Positions 1-6,583 of a DNA stretch of 10,930 nt are shown piece by piece. The notes under the pieces are model-generated. The model did not search any database, had not been told where the DNA came from, and saw only the letters and a program-made list of their open reading frames with translations. Source of the DNA: CAZAYB01 sp964489215 (GTDB lineage Bacteria > Planctomycetota > Phycisphaerae > Sedimentisphaerales > Anaerohalosphaeraceae); the NCBI GenBank assembly GCA_964489215.1, contig CAZAYB010000102.1, positions 1-10,930 on the forward strand, read 5' to 3'. A program made the translations under genes and the position numbers. Position 1 is the first letter of the stretch, and every line of letters begins with the position of its first letter.

Positions 1-1204
1 CAGCTACGATGTGCTCGTGAGTGGAAGCGTAGAAAGCGGCCGCAGTCGCGAATAGCCCGAATCCTGCGGTAAGTATTCTGGCAAGGGCAACCTGGCCGGT
101 CTGACTTAGAGGTGTTTTCTTTAACGGGTTTACAAAATCATTTATGGTAACCGCAGCCAGGGAGTTTATTCCCGAGTCCATGCTGCTCATTGCCGCGGCG
201 AAAACAGCTGTTATGACCAGTCCGGATATTCCGTTGGGCAAATGACGGATTATATATATCGGCATAAGCCTGTCCGGAGCGGTCCCTGGTGGGAGCCTTT
301 CCGGATATGCCCTGAACCATGCCAAAAGCCCAAGGCCAATGAAAAGCAGCATTGCGTTAATAACTACATCGTTGATGGAATTGAAAATTACTGCTTTTGA
401 GGTACCCCTGACGCTGCCGCAAGAAAGGAGCCTTTGAACGGTTATCTGGTCGGTGCCGTAGTCGCTGATAAATATTAAAAACCAGTTGATCATTGCCGCC
501 AGAGCCGTCATTTTGCCGAAGTTTATACCGAAGTCGAAAACGCTGAGCCTGCCTGCGTTTTTAGCTGTTTGGAGTATCGGTTCAGCATTTTCCGGCATTC
601 CTTTAATAAGAGAAACAACAACCCAGACGGCACCGAAGACAAGTATAATAAACTGAACCATATCGGTCCACAGTACAGCGCTAAGTCCTCCAAGGGCAGT
701 GTATACCGTAGCCAAAAGGCCCATCAACAGTATACAAAGCCAAAGCTGGACCCCTGTTACAACAGAAAAGGCCATCGCAGGTGCATAAATCACAACTCCC
801 AGCCAGCCTATCCTTGCCAGCAGGAAAAGACCGGCAACGGTATATCTGGCCGAAGTTCCGAATCGATGGTGAATGTATTCATAGCTTGTGGTAACTCCGA
901 GCCGATGATAGAAAGGGTAAAAAAAGCTGATCAACACAGGTGCCGCCAACGGGCTAACCATAACTCCGAAAAGAATAGCGATGTTCTCTTTATACGCTAC
1001 CGCCGGTACGCCGAGGTAAGTAGAGGCACTGGTCAAAGAAGCAAACATGCTCATCCCGACCACTAACCAGGGCATTTTTCGCCCGGCCAGAAAGTAGTCG
1101 TCAGTTGTTTTCTGTTTACCAGCGAATAAGACACCTATCAATAGCATAAAGCTAAGGTAGATAAACAGTATTGCATAATTTAAGGTACCGAATGAACCTG
1201 CCAT
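1..1204 (-). CDS. Sodium:solute symporter (SSS family), 3' end outside window
   Basis: This is an integral membrane Na+-coupled transporter of the SSS family (PutP/SGLT fold); the substrate cannot be told. The visible 401 residues start at ATG 1204, preceded two codons upstream by an in-frame TAA, so the start cannot be earlier. They show the family hallmarks: a first helix near residues 8-25, then DDYFLAGRKMPW and SLTSASTYLGVPA, the strongly conserved TDQITVQR (251-258), and AAAMSSMDSGINSLA around 336-350. By analogy with vSGLT, the SS pair at 340-341 lies at the Na2 sodium site. Family members are usually 480-600 residues, so about 100 or more C-terminal residues are missing to the left. 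It is the last visible gene of the minus-strand run, 29 bp after the M50 protease gene. The SD is weak (GGGTA about 5 nt before ATG). Confidence 0.93.
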   Translation of the reverse strand, partial: MAGSFGTLNYAILFIYLSFMLLIGVLFAGKQKTTDDYFLAGRKMPWLVVGMSMFASLTSASTYLGVPAVAYKENIAILFGVMVSPLAAPVLISFFYPFYHRLGVTTSYEYIHHRFGTSARYTVAGLFLLARIGWLGVVIYAPAMAFSVVTGVQLWLCILLMGLLATVYTALGGLSAVLWTDMVQFIILVFGAVWVVVSLIKGMPENAEPILQTAKNAGRLSVFDFGINFGKMTALAAMINWFLIFISDYGTDQITVQRLLSCGSVRGTSKAVIFNSINDVVINAMLLFIGLGLLAWFRAYPERLPPGTAPDRLMPIYIIRHLPNGISGLVITAVFAAAMSSMDSGINSLAAVTINDFVNPLKKTPLSQTGQVALARILTAGFGLFATAAAFYASTHEHIVA

Positions 1205-1233
1205 AAGTTACCCATTTATCAAAGGTTAAGGCT

Positions 1234-1944
1234 TTACGAATACCAGCTTCCCGGATACAGCAGCGACAGTGACAAGCTGTGAATCGGAGAAAAGATAAAA
1301 TCGAAAACGTTCCATGCGATAATCAGCCCAAAAATTCGCATACCGGGATTCAGCATCGCGTTCCTGTAGCGGGTGAAAAGTTCTTCCGGAAGGATAAAAT
1401 GCAATAGGCTGATTCCGTCAAGCGGGGGCAGCGGGATAAGATTAAACACCAAAAGTATGACGTTAAGGGTAAAAAGGATGCTTAAAAAAATTGATAAGCC
1501 GTAAAATATGCCGGTTTCGTTTACGCTTAAAACCACAGAGTCGAAACCGATGGAATCAGGCCGAACGAATAAGCCGGCAAAAATTCCAACGTGGATTGAG
1601 ATTGCCGATATCAGTATTAATAAAAGGTTTGCCGAAGGACCCGCAAGGCCCATCAGCGCTTCCCTTCGCGGGTACCGCTGTGCCCAGGTGGGATCATACG
1701 GAGTTGAGGCCCACCCGACCATGTAACCGCCTATTACAAATGAAATCAGCGGAACGATTATCATCCCAAACGGTTCCCTTTTCATGTGGGGAACAGGATT
1801 AACTGTTACCTGTCCACCATGATAGGCAGTAAGGTCTCCAAGCTTCATTGCCGCAAAGGCATGTGCCCCTTCATGGGCGCTTACACTGATAACAAAAACA
1901 AAAAACCATACCAGAGCTAATGTTATGTCGAAATTTTCAGCCAT
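1234..1944 (-). CDS. M50 family membrane zinc metalloprotease (site-2 protease-like, YwhC type)
   Basis: Intramembrane zinc protease-like protein, 236 residues from ATG 1944. The zinc motif HEGAH (HExxH class) is at residues 24-28 in the first hydrophobic helix. The second family motif NLIPLPPLDG, carrying the third metal ligand Asp176, is at 168-177, and AGPSAN (101-106) is also typical. Several hydrophobic segments follow (about 60-78, 98-122, 148-170, 203-218). Size and motif order fit the compact PDZ-less S2P/M50B group; the substrate is unknown. Start choice: ATG 1944 lies 8 bp after the trxB stop with AGGG upstream. An ATG at 1959 would overlap trxB by 7 bp, and a longer frame to 2031 would lie inside trxB, so 1944 is preferred. 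It is probably co-transcribed with trxB. Confidence 0.9.
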   Translation of the reverse strand: MAENFDITLALVWFFVFVISVSAHEGAHAFAAMKLGDLTAYHGGQVTVNPVPHMKREPFGMIIVPLISFVIGGYMVGWASTPYDPTWAQRYPRREALMGLAGPSANLLLILISAISIHVGIFAGLFVRPDSIGFDSVVLSVNETGIFYGLSIFLSILFTLNVILLVFNLIPLPPLDGISLLHFILPEELFTRYRNAMLNPGMRIFGLIIAWNVFDFIFSPIHSLSLSLLYPGSWYS

Positions 1945-1952
1945 GTTCTGCC

Positions 1953-2951
1953 CTACCATCCGCTTGGTGTAAGTGCATCGGATTCTTCCTTTTGCCACCA
2001 GCTGCTGTCCCTGAGATACTGTTTCATCCACATCGCGGAGTTGACGCCGTCCGCTACTGCGGTTACAAGCTGCATTGCCGCTGCGATTCTGCAGTCACCA
2101 GCTGCGAAAACACCCGGCACTTTTGTCCTCAAATAAGAGGTATCGCATTTAATAAACCCCCTGTCGGTAAGGTCAACAAACCCTTTAAGGAAATCTGTAT
2201 TGGGAACCATTCCAATAAAAATAAATATACCGTCACAGGAGATTTTATCCGTCTGGCCGGACTTTACGTTTTGACAGACCACCTGCTCGACTTTGTCATT
2301 ACCCTGGATACCCGTTACAACCGTGTCCAGCTTAAGTTTGATATTGGAGTTTTCCTGGTTAACCTTGTTCATCAGCTCCTCAACCAGCACCTGCGTACCA
2401 CGAAATTCCTGCCGACGGTGAACCATTATCACCTCCGAGGCGAATTTCGCCAGGTGCAAAGTGTCCTCAATGGCGGTATTGCCTCCTCCTACGGAGACAA
2501 CCTTTTTGTCCCTGAAAAAGGCTGCGTCACAGGTACCGCAATAACTTACGCCGGCACCTGCGTTTCTAAACTCCTCTTCGCCGGGCACGCCAAGGTGGCG
2601 ATAAGAGCTTCCCGGGCTCAAAATTACCACCCTGCTTTGATAAACTTCATCATCGCAGGTTACTTCTATATTACCGTTGTCAAGTTTTTTAAGGCCGGTT
2701 ACTTCTGCTCCGGTTTTAAGCTCGGCACCGAACTCAGTCGCCTGGGAAAGCATCTTCTCTATAAGATCAGGACCGCCTATCTTTGAATACCCCGGATAGT
2801 TTTCTATACGGTCTGTAGTGGCGATCTGTCCGCCGGGATAAAATTTTTCAAGTATAAGCGTATCGTAACGGTCCCTGGCAGAATACAAGGCAGCACCAAG
2901 ACCAGCGGGGCCGGCTCCTGTAATTATGCAGTCGTAAACCTTATCAGCCAT
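1953..2951 (-). CDS. trxB: Thioredoxin reductase, NADPH-dependent flavoprotein
   Basis: Cytosolic FAD enzyme that passes electrons from NADPH to thioredoxin; 332 residues. Visible motifs in order: FAD dinucleotide fold GAGPAG (12-17), FYPGGQI (37-43), redox disulfide CGTC (138-141), NADPH fold GGGNTA (155-160), the NADPH-phosphate contact HRRQEFR (178-184), and the flavin motif GVFAAGDCR (280-288). In the usual C-terminal RQ pair the arginine position is Met (MQ, 293-294), a variation near the flavin but not in the redox site. The C-terminus is about 10 residues longer than the E. coli enzyme and ends in a polar tail with WW (318-319). A good SD (AGAGGA) sits inside the last codons of the upstream gene, whose stop is only 2 bp away, suggesting translational coupling. 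Confidence 0.95.
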   Translation of the reverse strand: MADKVYDCIITGAGPAGLGAALYSARDRYDTLILEKFYPGGQIATTDRIENYPGYSKIGGPDLIEKMLSQATEFGAELKTGAEVTGLKKLDNGNIEVTCDDEVYQSRVVILSPGSSYRHLGVPGEEEFRNAGAGVSYCGTCDAAFFRDKKVVSVGGGNTAIEDTLHLAKFASEVIMVHRRQEFRGTQVLVEELMNKVNQENSNIKLKLDTVVTGIQGNDKVEQVVCQNVKSGQTDKISCDGIFIFIGMVPNTDFLKGFVDLTDRGFIKCDTSYLRTKVPGVFAAGDCRIAAAMQLVTAVADGVNSAMWMKQYLRDSSWWQKEESDALTPSGW

Positions 2952-2953
2952 TT

Positions 2954-4354
2954 TCAGATCCTCTCTAATATCTCATTATTTTGTGACTTGTTTTCCCCGC
3001 TGCTGTCCCCGTCCAGCAATGGAATCTCGCCGAATGTTTCCCTGATTGTTTCTCGATCGCTCGGTTTCCAGTATAAAGAACCGAACGAATAAGTGTTGTC
3101 AAGCTTTCCGATAATATTTTTTTCATCGTCAAAATAAAGCTCCATGCTCCTGTTTTGAGAGTCGAGAAGCACAATTCGAACGGTAAATTCAGCATTTTCA
3201 TACCGCCTGGAAAAAGGCGTATCCGGTATCGAAAGAACAGCGGGGATAATATCGCCGTTTGAGGTTATTATCTCGATAACAGCTTCGTTTTTGCTGTCCC
3301 CGAAACCGAGAAACAGCCTGCATACATCATCAAGCAAAACTTCGCTTATCACATTTTCAGAGGTATATAAAGACTGCTGAGATTTCCGGCTAAGCCCTGC
3401 AACGGTCATTTTACCATCGGGCTCAAGAGTGACAAGCCTGGAAAATGAACGGTTTCTACGGGCCGCCTGATACTGACTTTGCCAGAAAAAACTATCCAGC
3501 CCGGTACTGGTTTCAAATGAGCTTTTCATACTTACCGAAAGCAGACGGTGCTTTAGAACATAAAAACTTTTAGCTTCCAGCAGAGGTTGATTGTTCGGGT
3601 CAGTCGGCGTTGAAAAAACTGAAGCTGAAAATCCATGCTCGTTACCGGCTTTGTCCTCTATAACGAAAATATTCTCAAATGTATCACCGCCGTGATGAAA
3701 ACGGAGCACATCGGCATTTAACCCATCAACAAAAATTTTGCCCCTTTCCTGCATCTTTGAGCTCTTGAATGTAACCGATTTGCTGACCGCCTCAAAAAGC
3801 TTCTCCGCTAATTCGCTGTCACCTGCGGTAACTGCCTCTATGTCCATCATTTTCGTATTGCCATAGTGCATAACGGCTATGAATGTATCTGCCGGGGTTA
3901 TTTGGGTTTCAACGTTATCTTCAGAGGTGCTGACAGGCCGGCTTATCTGGGCCCATATAATTTCAAAATCATCGTTTATTATTGTGCCCTGGTCATGGAC
4001 CTGTGCAGCTGAGGCGCTTAGTTTTTTGCCGAAATATTCCTCCGGGTCCTTTACATTAGGGCCAAGAACATAAGTATAACGTACCGCAGCAGTTGCCCGG
4101 CCCCTTTCGATAAGCCTTGCTTCAAGCAGATAACGGTCACCATTGTTATAATCATATTTCCAGTTTTCCATCGTCTGCCAACCTGACCCGGCCGGTAAAG
4201 ATACTGAAACCGGATAACCTTTTAACTTAATCTGGTCCGATAAGCTAATCTTTGACCTGCTGGTGACAATAATCTGACCAGCTCCCAGACCGATTATAAG
4301 TATTAACAGTAATGCCAGTGAATGATAGGATTTATATTTACTTTCGATAGTCAT
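2954..4354 (-). CDS. Membrane-anchored protein of unknown function
   Basis: I do not recognise a family. From ATG 4354 the product is 466 residues with a short polar N-terminus, one hydrophobic segment at about 12-30 (signal anchor or uncleaved signal peptide), and then a long soluble part rich in beta-prone and charged stretches that should lie outside the cytoplasmic membrane. It has no CxxC, lipobox or obvious catalytic motif. The C-terminus is hydrophilic (acidic, then Asn/Lys/Glu). The reading frame stays open upstream to a TTG at 4414, but that would put a cysteine-rich 20-residue extension before the membrane segment and covers the likely promoter, so ATG 4354 is preferred. It leads the run with trxB, so a role in envelope maintenance is possible but unproven. 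Confidence 0.72.
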   Translation of the reverse strand: MTIESKYKSYHSLALLLILIIGLGAGQIIVTSRSKISLSDQIKLKGYPVSVSLPAGSGWQTMENWKYDYNNGDRYLLEARLIERGRATAAVRYTYVLGPNVKDPEEYFGKKLSASAAQVHDQGTIINDDFEIIWAQISRPVSTSEDNVETQITPADTFIAVMHYGNTKMMDIEAVTAGDSELAEKLFEAVSKSVTFKSSKMQERGKIFVDGLNADVLRFHHGGDTFENIFVIEDKAGNEHGFSASVFSTPTDPNNQPLLEAKSFYVLKHRLLSVSMKSSFETSTGLDSFFWQSQYQAARRNRSFSRLVTLEPDGKMTVAGLSRKSQQSLYTSENVISEVLLDDVCRLFLGFGDSKNEAVIEIITSNGDIIPAVLSIPDTPFSRRYENAEFTVRIVLLDSQNRSMELYFDDEKNIIGKLDNTYSFGSLYWKPSDRETIRETFGEIPLLDGDSSGENKSQNNEILERI

Positions 4355-4362
4355 AGTTCGGC

Positions 4363-4391
4363 AATATATACCCTTGATATGGATTTTGCAA
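4363..4391 (-). promoter_or_regulatory. Candidate promoter of the 466-aa gene/trxB operon
   Basis: On the minus strand TTGCAA (4391-4386) is followed after 17 bp by TATATT (4368-4363), a reasonable sigma70-type pair. The expected transcription start would be near 4356, only about 2 nt before ATG 4354, giving a nearly leaderless mRNA. No Shine-Dalgarno sequence is seen before this ATG, which agrees with that reading. Confidence 0.4.
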
Positions 4392-4398
4392 TTGCAAA
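4385..4398. promoter_or_regulatory. 14-bp perfect palindrome, possible operator
   Basis: TTTGCAATTGCAAA is its own reverse complement. It overlaps the -35 box of the candidate minus-strand promoter and lies about 30 bp upstream of the 466-aa gene, where a dimeric repressor would be expected to bind. The protein that binds it is unknown. Confidence 0.35.
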
Positions 4399-4709
4399 CC
4401 TGTATTTTCGCCAAATAGCTGAATATATATCACGGAAATTTCTTTTTTATTTTAACAAACCAAGTCTTTCAAGGTTTTAACCATAAGTGCCGATTATATT
4501 ATTGGAACCTGAAAAAAAATGGAAAATAATCGTCTGGAAGGTTGCCCCCCGGCCGGTTGATTTTTTATATTTTATATGAGCTGTAAACTTAAAATATACG
4601 GCTTTAATGACAATTATTTTAAAATCCGGATACAACGTTCAGGTTTATTAAACAGACTGAGCGTGGTACTGAAATTATACTCTGATTCTTGTAAAAGGAA
4701 GATGTAATC

Positions 4710-5552
4710 ATGGAACAGCCTGAAATACTAAAAGCTGAGACATTAAAGACAGTCCTCCAAAAATGCAGCCAGAATGGTTGTCAGGCAGTTGTAAGCTACC
4801 TTTCAAGGGGAAAATGGCGGATGACGAAAGTCGTTTTCGGTCCAGTTACGAATAAGACCATACATTTGCAGATAAACGATCCTCAGATTACATCGCCCGT
4901 GGATCTTCAGTCAGACCAACCAGTCGGTATCTCCTTCAGTGACGATAACAATAAGTGCATATTTGAAACCGTTGTTATTGGAACGGATACCCAAAACGAG
5001 GAATATCCTGCTGGATGCATTGTTATAGCAATGCCTGACAGGATGGAGAAAATGAGAAGGAGAACATACTCCAGGGCCCTGGTTCCTGATACTTTGAAAG
5101 TAGCTGTCAATCTCTGGCACAGGGGATATATGTACGATAGCGATGATAAACCCCCCGCAGAGAACTGCTGGCAGGGGTCTCTTGTAAATATCGGGGCAGG
5201 CGGTATGCAAATATCACTTCCTGAGGATAAGCAGGATTCATTCAAGGCAGGTCAGGTGCTCGGAATACAGTTTACGCCAATGAGTTATCAGCAGCCAATT
5301 ATTGTTGAAGGAGAGGTAAAACACGTAGCTGAGGCAGTAAATGACGGGCGAATCTTCATTGGTGTCGAATTTATCGGACTTGAGGCTACCGGAGAAGGAC
5401 GCGAAAAACTAAAACGGATAGTAAATACCGTAGACACTTATCACGAAAAGGCCGGTTCACCTGATGAGGAAAATGTACCTGCTGCCGCCAATAAAGCGAA
5501 AAATGCTCTCCAGGAAGCCGAGGGGCTTATAGGCGAATCCGTGAGCAATTAA
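4710..5552 (+). CDS. PilZ domain protein, YcgR-like (c-di-GMP effector)
   Basis: A 280-residue soluble protein with an N-terminal YcgR-type beta domain (about 8-108) followed by a PilZ domain (about 112-225). The arginine motif RRTYSR (117-122) matches RRxxxR, which grips c-di-GMP. The second motif reads NIGAGG (160-165) where (D/N)xSxxG is usual, so Ser is replaced by Gly. FIGVEFIGL (216-224) is a typical closing PilZ strand. The tail (about 245-280) is polar, Ala/Glu-rich and probably disordered. Such proteins adjust motility, exopolysaccharide or other surface functions in response to c-di-GMP; the partner is not shown here. The start has an AAGGA-type SD about 9 nt upstream. Transcription ends at the hairpin at 5653. 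The altered motif may weaken ligand binding. Confidence 0.88.
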   Translation: MEQPEILKAETLKTVLQKCSQNGCQAVVSYLSRGKWRMTKVVFGPVTNKTIHLQINDPQITSPVDLQSDQPVGISFSDDNNKCIFETVVIGTDTQNEEYPAGCIVIAMPDRMEKMRRRTYSRALVPDTLKVAVNLWHRGYMYDSDDKPPAENCWQGSLVNIGAGGMQISLPEDKQDSFKAGQVLGIQFTPMSYQQPIIVEGEVKHVAEAVNDGRIFIGVEFIGLEATGEGREKLKRIVNTVDTYHEKAGSPDEENVPAAANKAKNALQEAEGLIGESVSN

Positions 5553-5563
5553 AATCGAAAATA

Positions 5564-5607
5564 AAGCTGCTTTTGCCTGACGCAGACCTTAGGCAAAAGG
5601 TGAGCTT
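5564..5607 (+). ncRNA. Structured RNA element in the PilZ 3' region (hairpin, possible pseudoknot)
   Basis: CTTTTGCCT (5570-5578) pairs perfectly with AGGCAAAAG (5591-5599). The stem is extended across a small internal loop by AAGCT (5564-5568) with AGCTT (5603-5607). The apical loop contains GCAGAC (5582-5587), which is complementary to GTCTGC at 5645-5650, just before the terminator hairpin, so a pseudoknot is possible. No T-run follows on the plus strand, so this hairpin is not itself a terminator there. It may be a 3' UTR stabiliser, a processed small RNA or chance; no known riboswitch family is recognised. Confidence 0.35.
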
Positions 5608-5652
5608 ATCCGCTAAAATGAATTTTGAGGTACCCTTGAAAATTGTCTGCTG

Positions 5653-5678
5653 ACGCCGGTGAAAACCGGCGTTTTTTT
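5653..5678 (+). terminator. Rho-independent terminator after the PilZ gene
   Basis: An 8-bp perfect stem ACGCCGGT/ACCGGCGT (5653-5660 with 5665-5672) closes a GAAA tetraloop of the stable GNRA type. An uninterrupted T-run follows to 5678. This is a textbook intrinsic terminator, about 100 bp after the PilZ stop codon. Confidence 0.92.
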
Positions 5679-5694
5679 GCGCTTTTGCTTCCTT

Positions 5695-5726
5695 TGTATT
5701 GATAAATACAGTTATATGAGTATATT
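5695..5726 (+). promoter_or_regulatory. Candidate promoter and operator of the aldolase gene
   Basis: TTGATA (5699-5704) and TATATT (5721-5726), 16 bp apart, form a plausible sigma70-type promoter between the terminator and the aldolase start. The -35 box is embedded in an inverted repeat, TGTATT-GATA-AATACA (5695-5710), which could be a repressor site. Confidence 0.45.
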
Positions 5727-5764
5727 TATTCAAAATCAGGACAAATATTGAAATTAAGATAATT

Positions 5765-6391
5765 ATGCGAAAATACAAACGGCAAATAGAAGAATTTGTA
5801 CAGGCATGCAGGCAGTCTTCTAAAATGGGACTTCTGCAGTGCAGCAGCGGCAACATGAGCGCAAGGATTGATGATGATATTGTCGCACTTTCAGCAAGCA
5901 GGACCTGGCTTGCAAATATAAAAGCTTCTCAGGTAGCTCTTTGCAGTATCAAAACCAGAGAATGCGTTAATAATAAGACCCCTACCGTAGAAAGCAGCCT
6001 CCATCTGGGCATTTTGGATCAAAGAAAAGATGTAAATGTCGTCCTGCATTTTCAAAGCCCTTTTGCCTCTGCAATAGCGTGTTCGAATAGTAAAAACATC
6101 GATTTCAATGTTATAATTGAGGTTCCGTACTATATAGGTACACCCGGCTGGGTTGATTTCTATCCGCCCGGTTCAAATGAGCTGGCAAATGAAGTCATAG
6201 AGCAGGCTATAAACTGTGATATGATAATTATGAAAAACCATGGATTGGTAACATTCGGCAAAGACTATAATGATACAATTCAAAAGGCCGTCTTCTTCGA
6301 ATTGGCTTGTAAAATCATACTGCTTGGAAATAACATAGCACCGCTTTCAGATAAGCAGGTTCATCTTATAAAAGGCTCCGGCAAAGTTTAG
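5765..6391 (+). CDS. Class II aldolase/adducin family protein with altered metal site
   Basis: A 208-residue protein of the fuculose-phosphate aldolase (FucA/AraD) fold; such enzymes cleave or epimerise sugar phosphates using a zinc ion. Visible signatures: SSGNMSARI (27-35), the catalytic-type Glu76 in PTVESSLH, the metal loop VLHFQSP (93-99), GTPGWVDFYPPGS (125-137) and KNHGLVTFG (157-165). In FucA the zinc is held by an HxH pair plus a later His. Here the pair reads H95-F-Q97, so the second ligand is Gln, while H95, H159 and E76 remain. The enzyme may have changed metal affinity or activity, or may be non-catalytic like adducin. No neighbour is a sugar-phosphate gene, so the substrate is unknown. 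The ATG has little SD; it is a single-gene unit after the upstream terminator. Confidence 0.85.
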   Translation: MRKYKRQIEEFVQACRQSSKMGLLQCSSGNMSARIDDDIVALSASRTWLANIKASQVALCSIKTRECVNNKTPTVESSLHLGILDQRKDVNVVLHFQSPFASAIACSNSKNIDFNVIIEVPYYIGTPGWVDFYPPGSNELANEVIEQAINCDMIIMKNHGLVTFGKDYNDTIQKAVFFELACKIILLGNNIAPLSDKQVHLIKGSGKV

Positions 6392-6494
6392 AGCTTAAAA
6401 CCTTAAAAAACTTGTCGGTTCCCTGAAAACCTCATTACCAGTATTGTTAACAAGCTTTTTAATACCTTTATCGCCAATAAAAAATGATTATTAG

Positions 6495-6523
6495 TTGTTA
6501 AATTTCCTCTAGTTTTGTATAAT
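6495..6523 (+). promoter_or_regulatory. Near-consensus sigma70-type promoter of the phosphatase gene
   Basis: TTGTTA (6495-6500) is followed after exactly 17 bp by a perfect TATAAT (6518-6523). Transcription would start near 6530, a few nucleotides before the AGGAGG ribosome binding site. This is the best promoter in the window. Confidence 0.75.
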
Positions 6524-6535
6524 ATGTCTAAATTC

Positions 6536-6541
6536 AGGAGG
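6536..6541 (+). promoter_or_regulatory. Strong Shine-Dalgarno serving the leader ORF
   Basis: AGGAGG lies 9 nt before the ATG at 6551 but 28 nt before the ATG at 6570. It is well placed for the mini-ORF and too far away for direct initiation of the phosphatase gene. Confidence 0.75.
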
Positions 6542-6550
6542 CTATCTTTC

Positions 6551-6583
6551 ATGAATTGGGGTTTGGCAGATGAACGAAACTGA
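6551..6583 (+). CDS. 10-residue leader mini-ORF overlapping the phosphatase start
   Basis: ATG 6551 is spaced ideally from AGGAGG and encodes MNWGLADERN before a TGA at 6581-6583. The ORF overlaps the first 14 bases of the phosphatase gene in another frame, so ribosomes ending here would be able to re-initiate at ATG 6570. It may be a translational coupling leader, or a sign that a base was lost or gained near the true start of the phosphatase. The peptide itself shows no recognisable motif. Confidence 0.45.
   Translation: MNWGLADERN

Larger units (their letters stand above)
4355..4709. other. Divergent intergenic region
   Basis: This 355-bp AT-rich stretch separates the minus-strand trxB operon from the plus-strand PilZ gene. 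It holds the candidate minus promoter and palindrome, plus two candidate plus-strand promoters: TTGCCC (4542-4547) with TATATT (4566-4571) at 18 bp, and a TATACT (4676-4681) that would leave a leader of about 20 nt. A short GC-rich island including CCGGCCGG (4549-4556) stands out. I see no protein-coding potential here. Confidence 0.6.
6392..6569 (+). other. Intergenic region between aldolase and phosphatase genes
   Basis: This stretch holds a weak possible terminator, where ACTTGT near 6410 can pair with ACAAG (6450-6454), followed by a short T-run but with a long loop. It also holds the phosphatase promoter, SD and leader ORF listed separately. Nothing else is evident. Confidence 0.4.

Noticed and set aside
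569..1066. 165-codon plus-strand frame
   Set aside because: Antisense to the symporter, whose 401 residues carry conserved SSS motifs throughout; the translation is polar and low in hydrophobic residues, without recognisable features.
1945..2031. Longer N-terminus for the M50 protease starting at 2031
   Set aside because: It would lie inside the trxB coding region; the hydrophobic zinc-site helix and SD position fit ATG 1944 better.
1920..2786. Long (288-codon) plus-strand frame opposite trxB and the M50 gene
   Set aside because: It is antisense to two well-supported genes with clear family motifs, and its own translation shows no domain.
4355..4414. TTG start at 4414 for the 466-aa protein
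   Set aside because: It adds an odd Cys-rich segment before the membrane anchor and overlaps the candidate promoter and palindrome.
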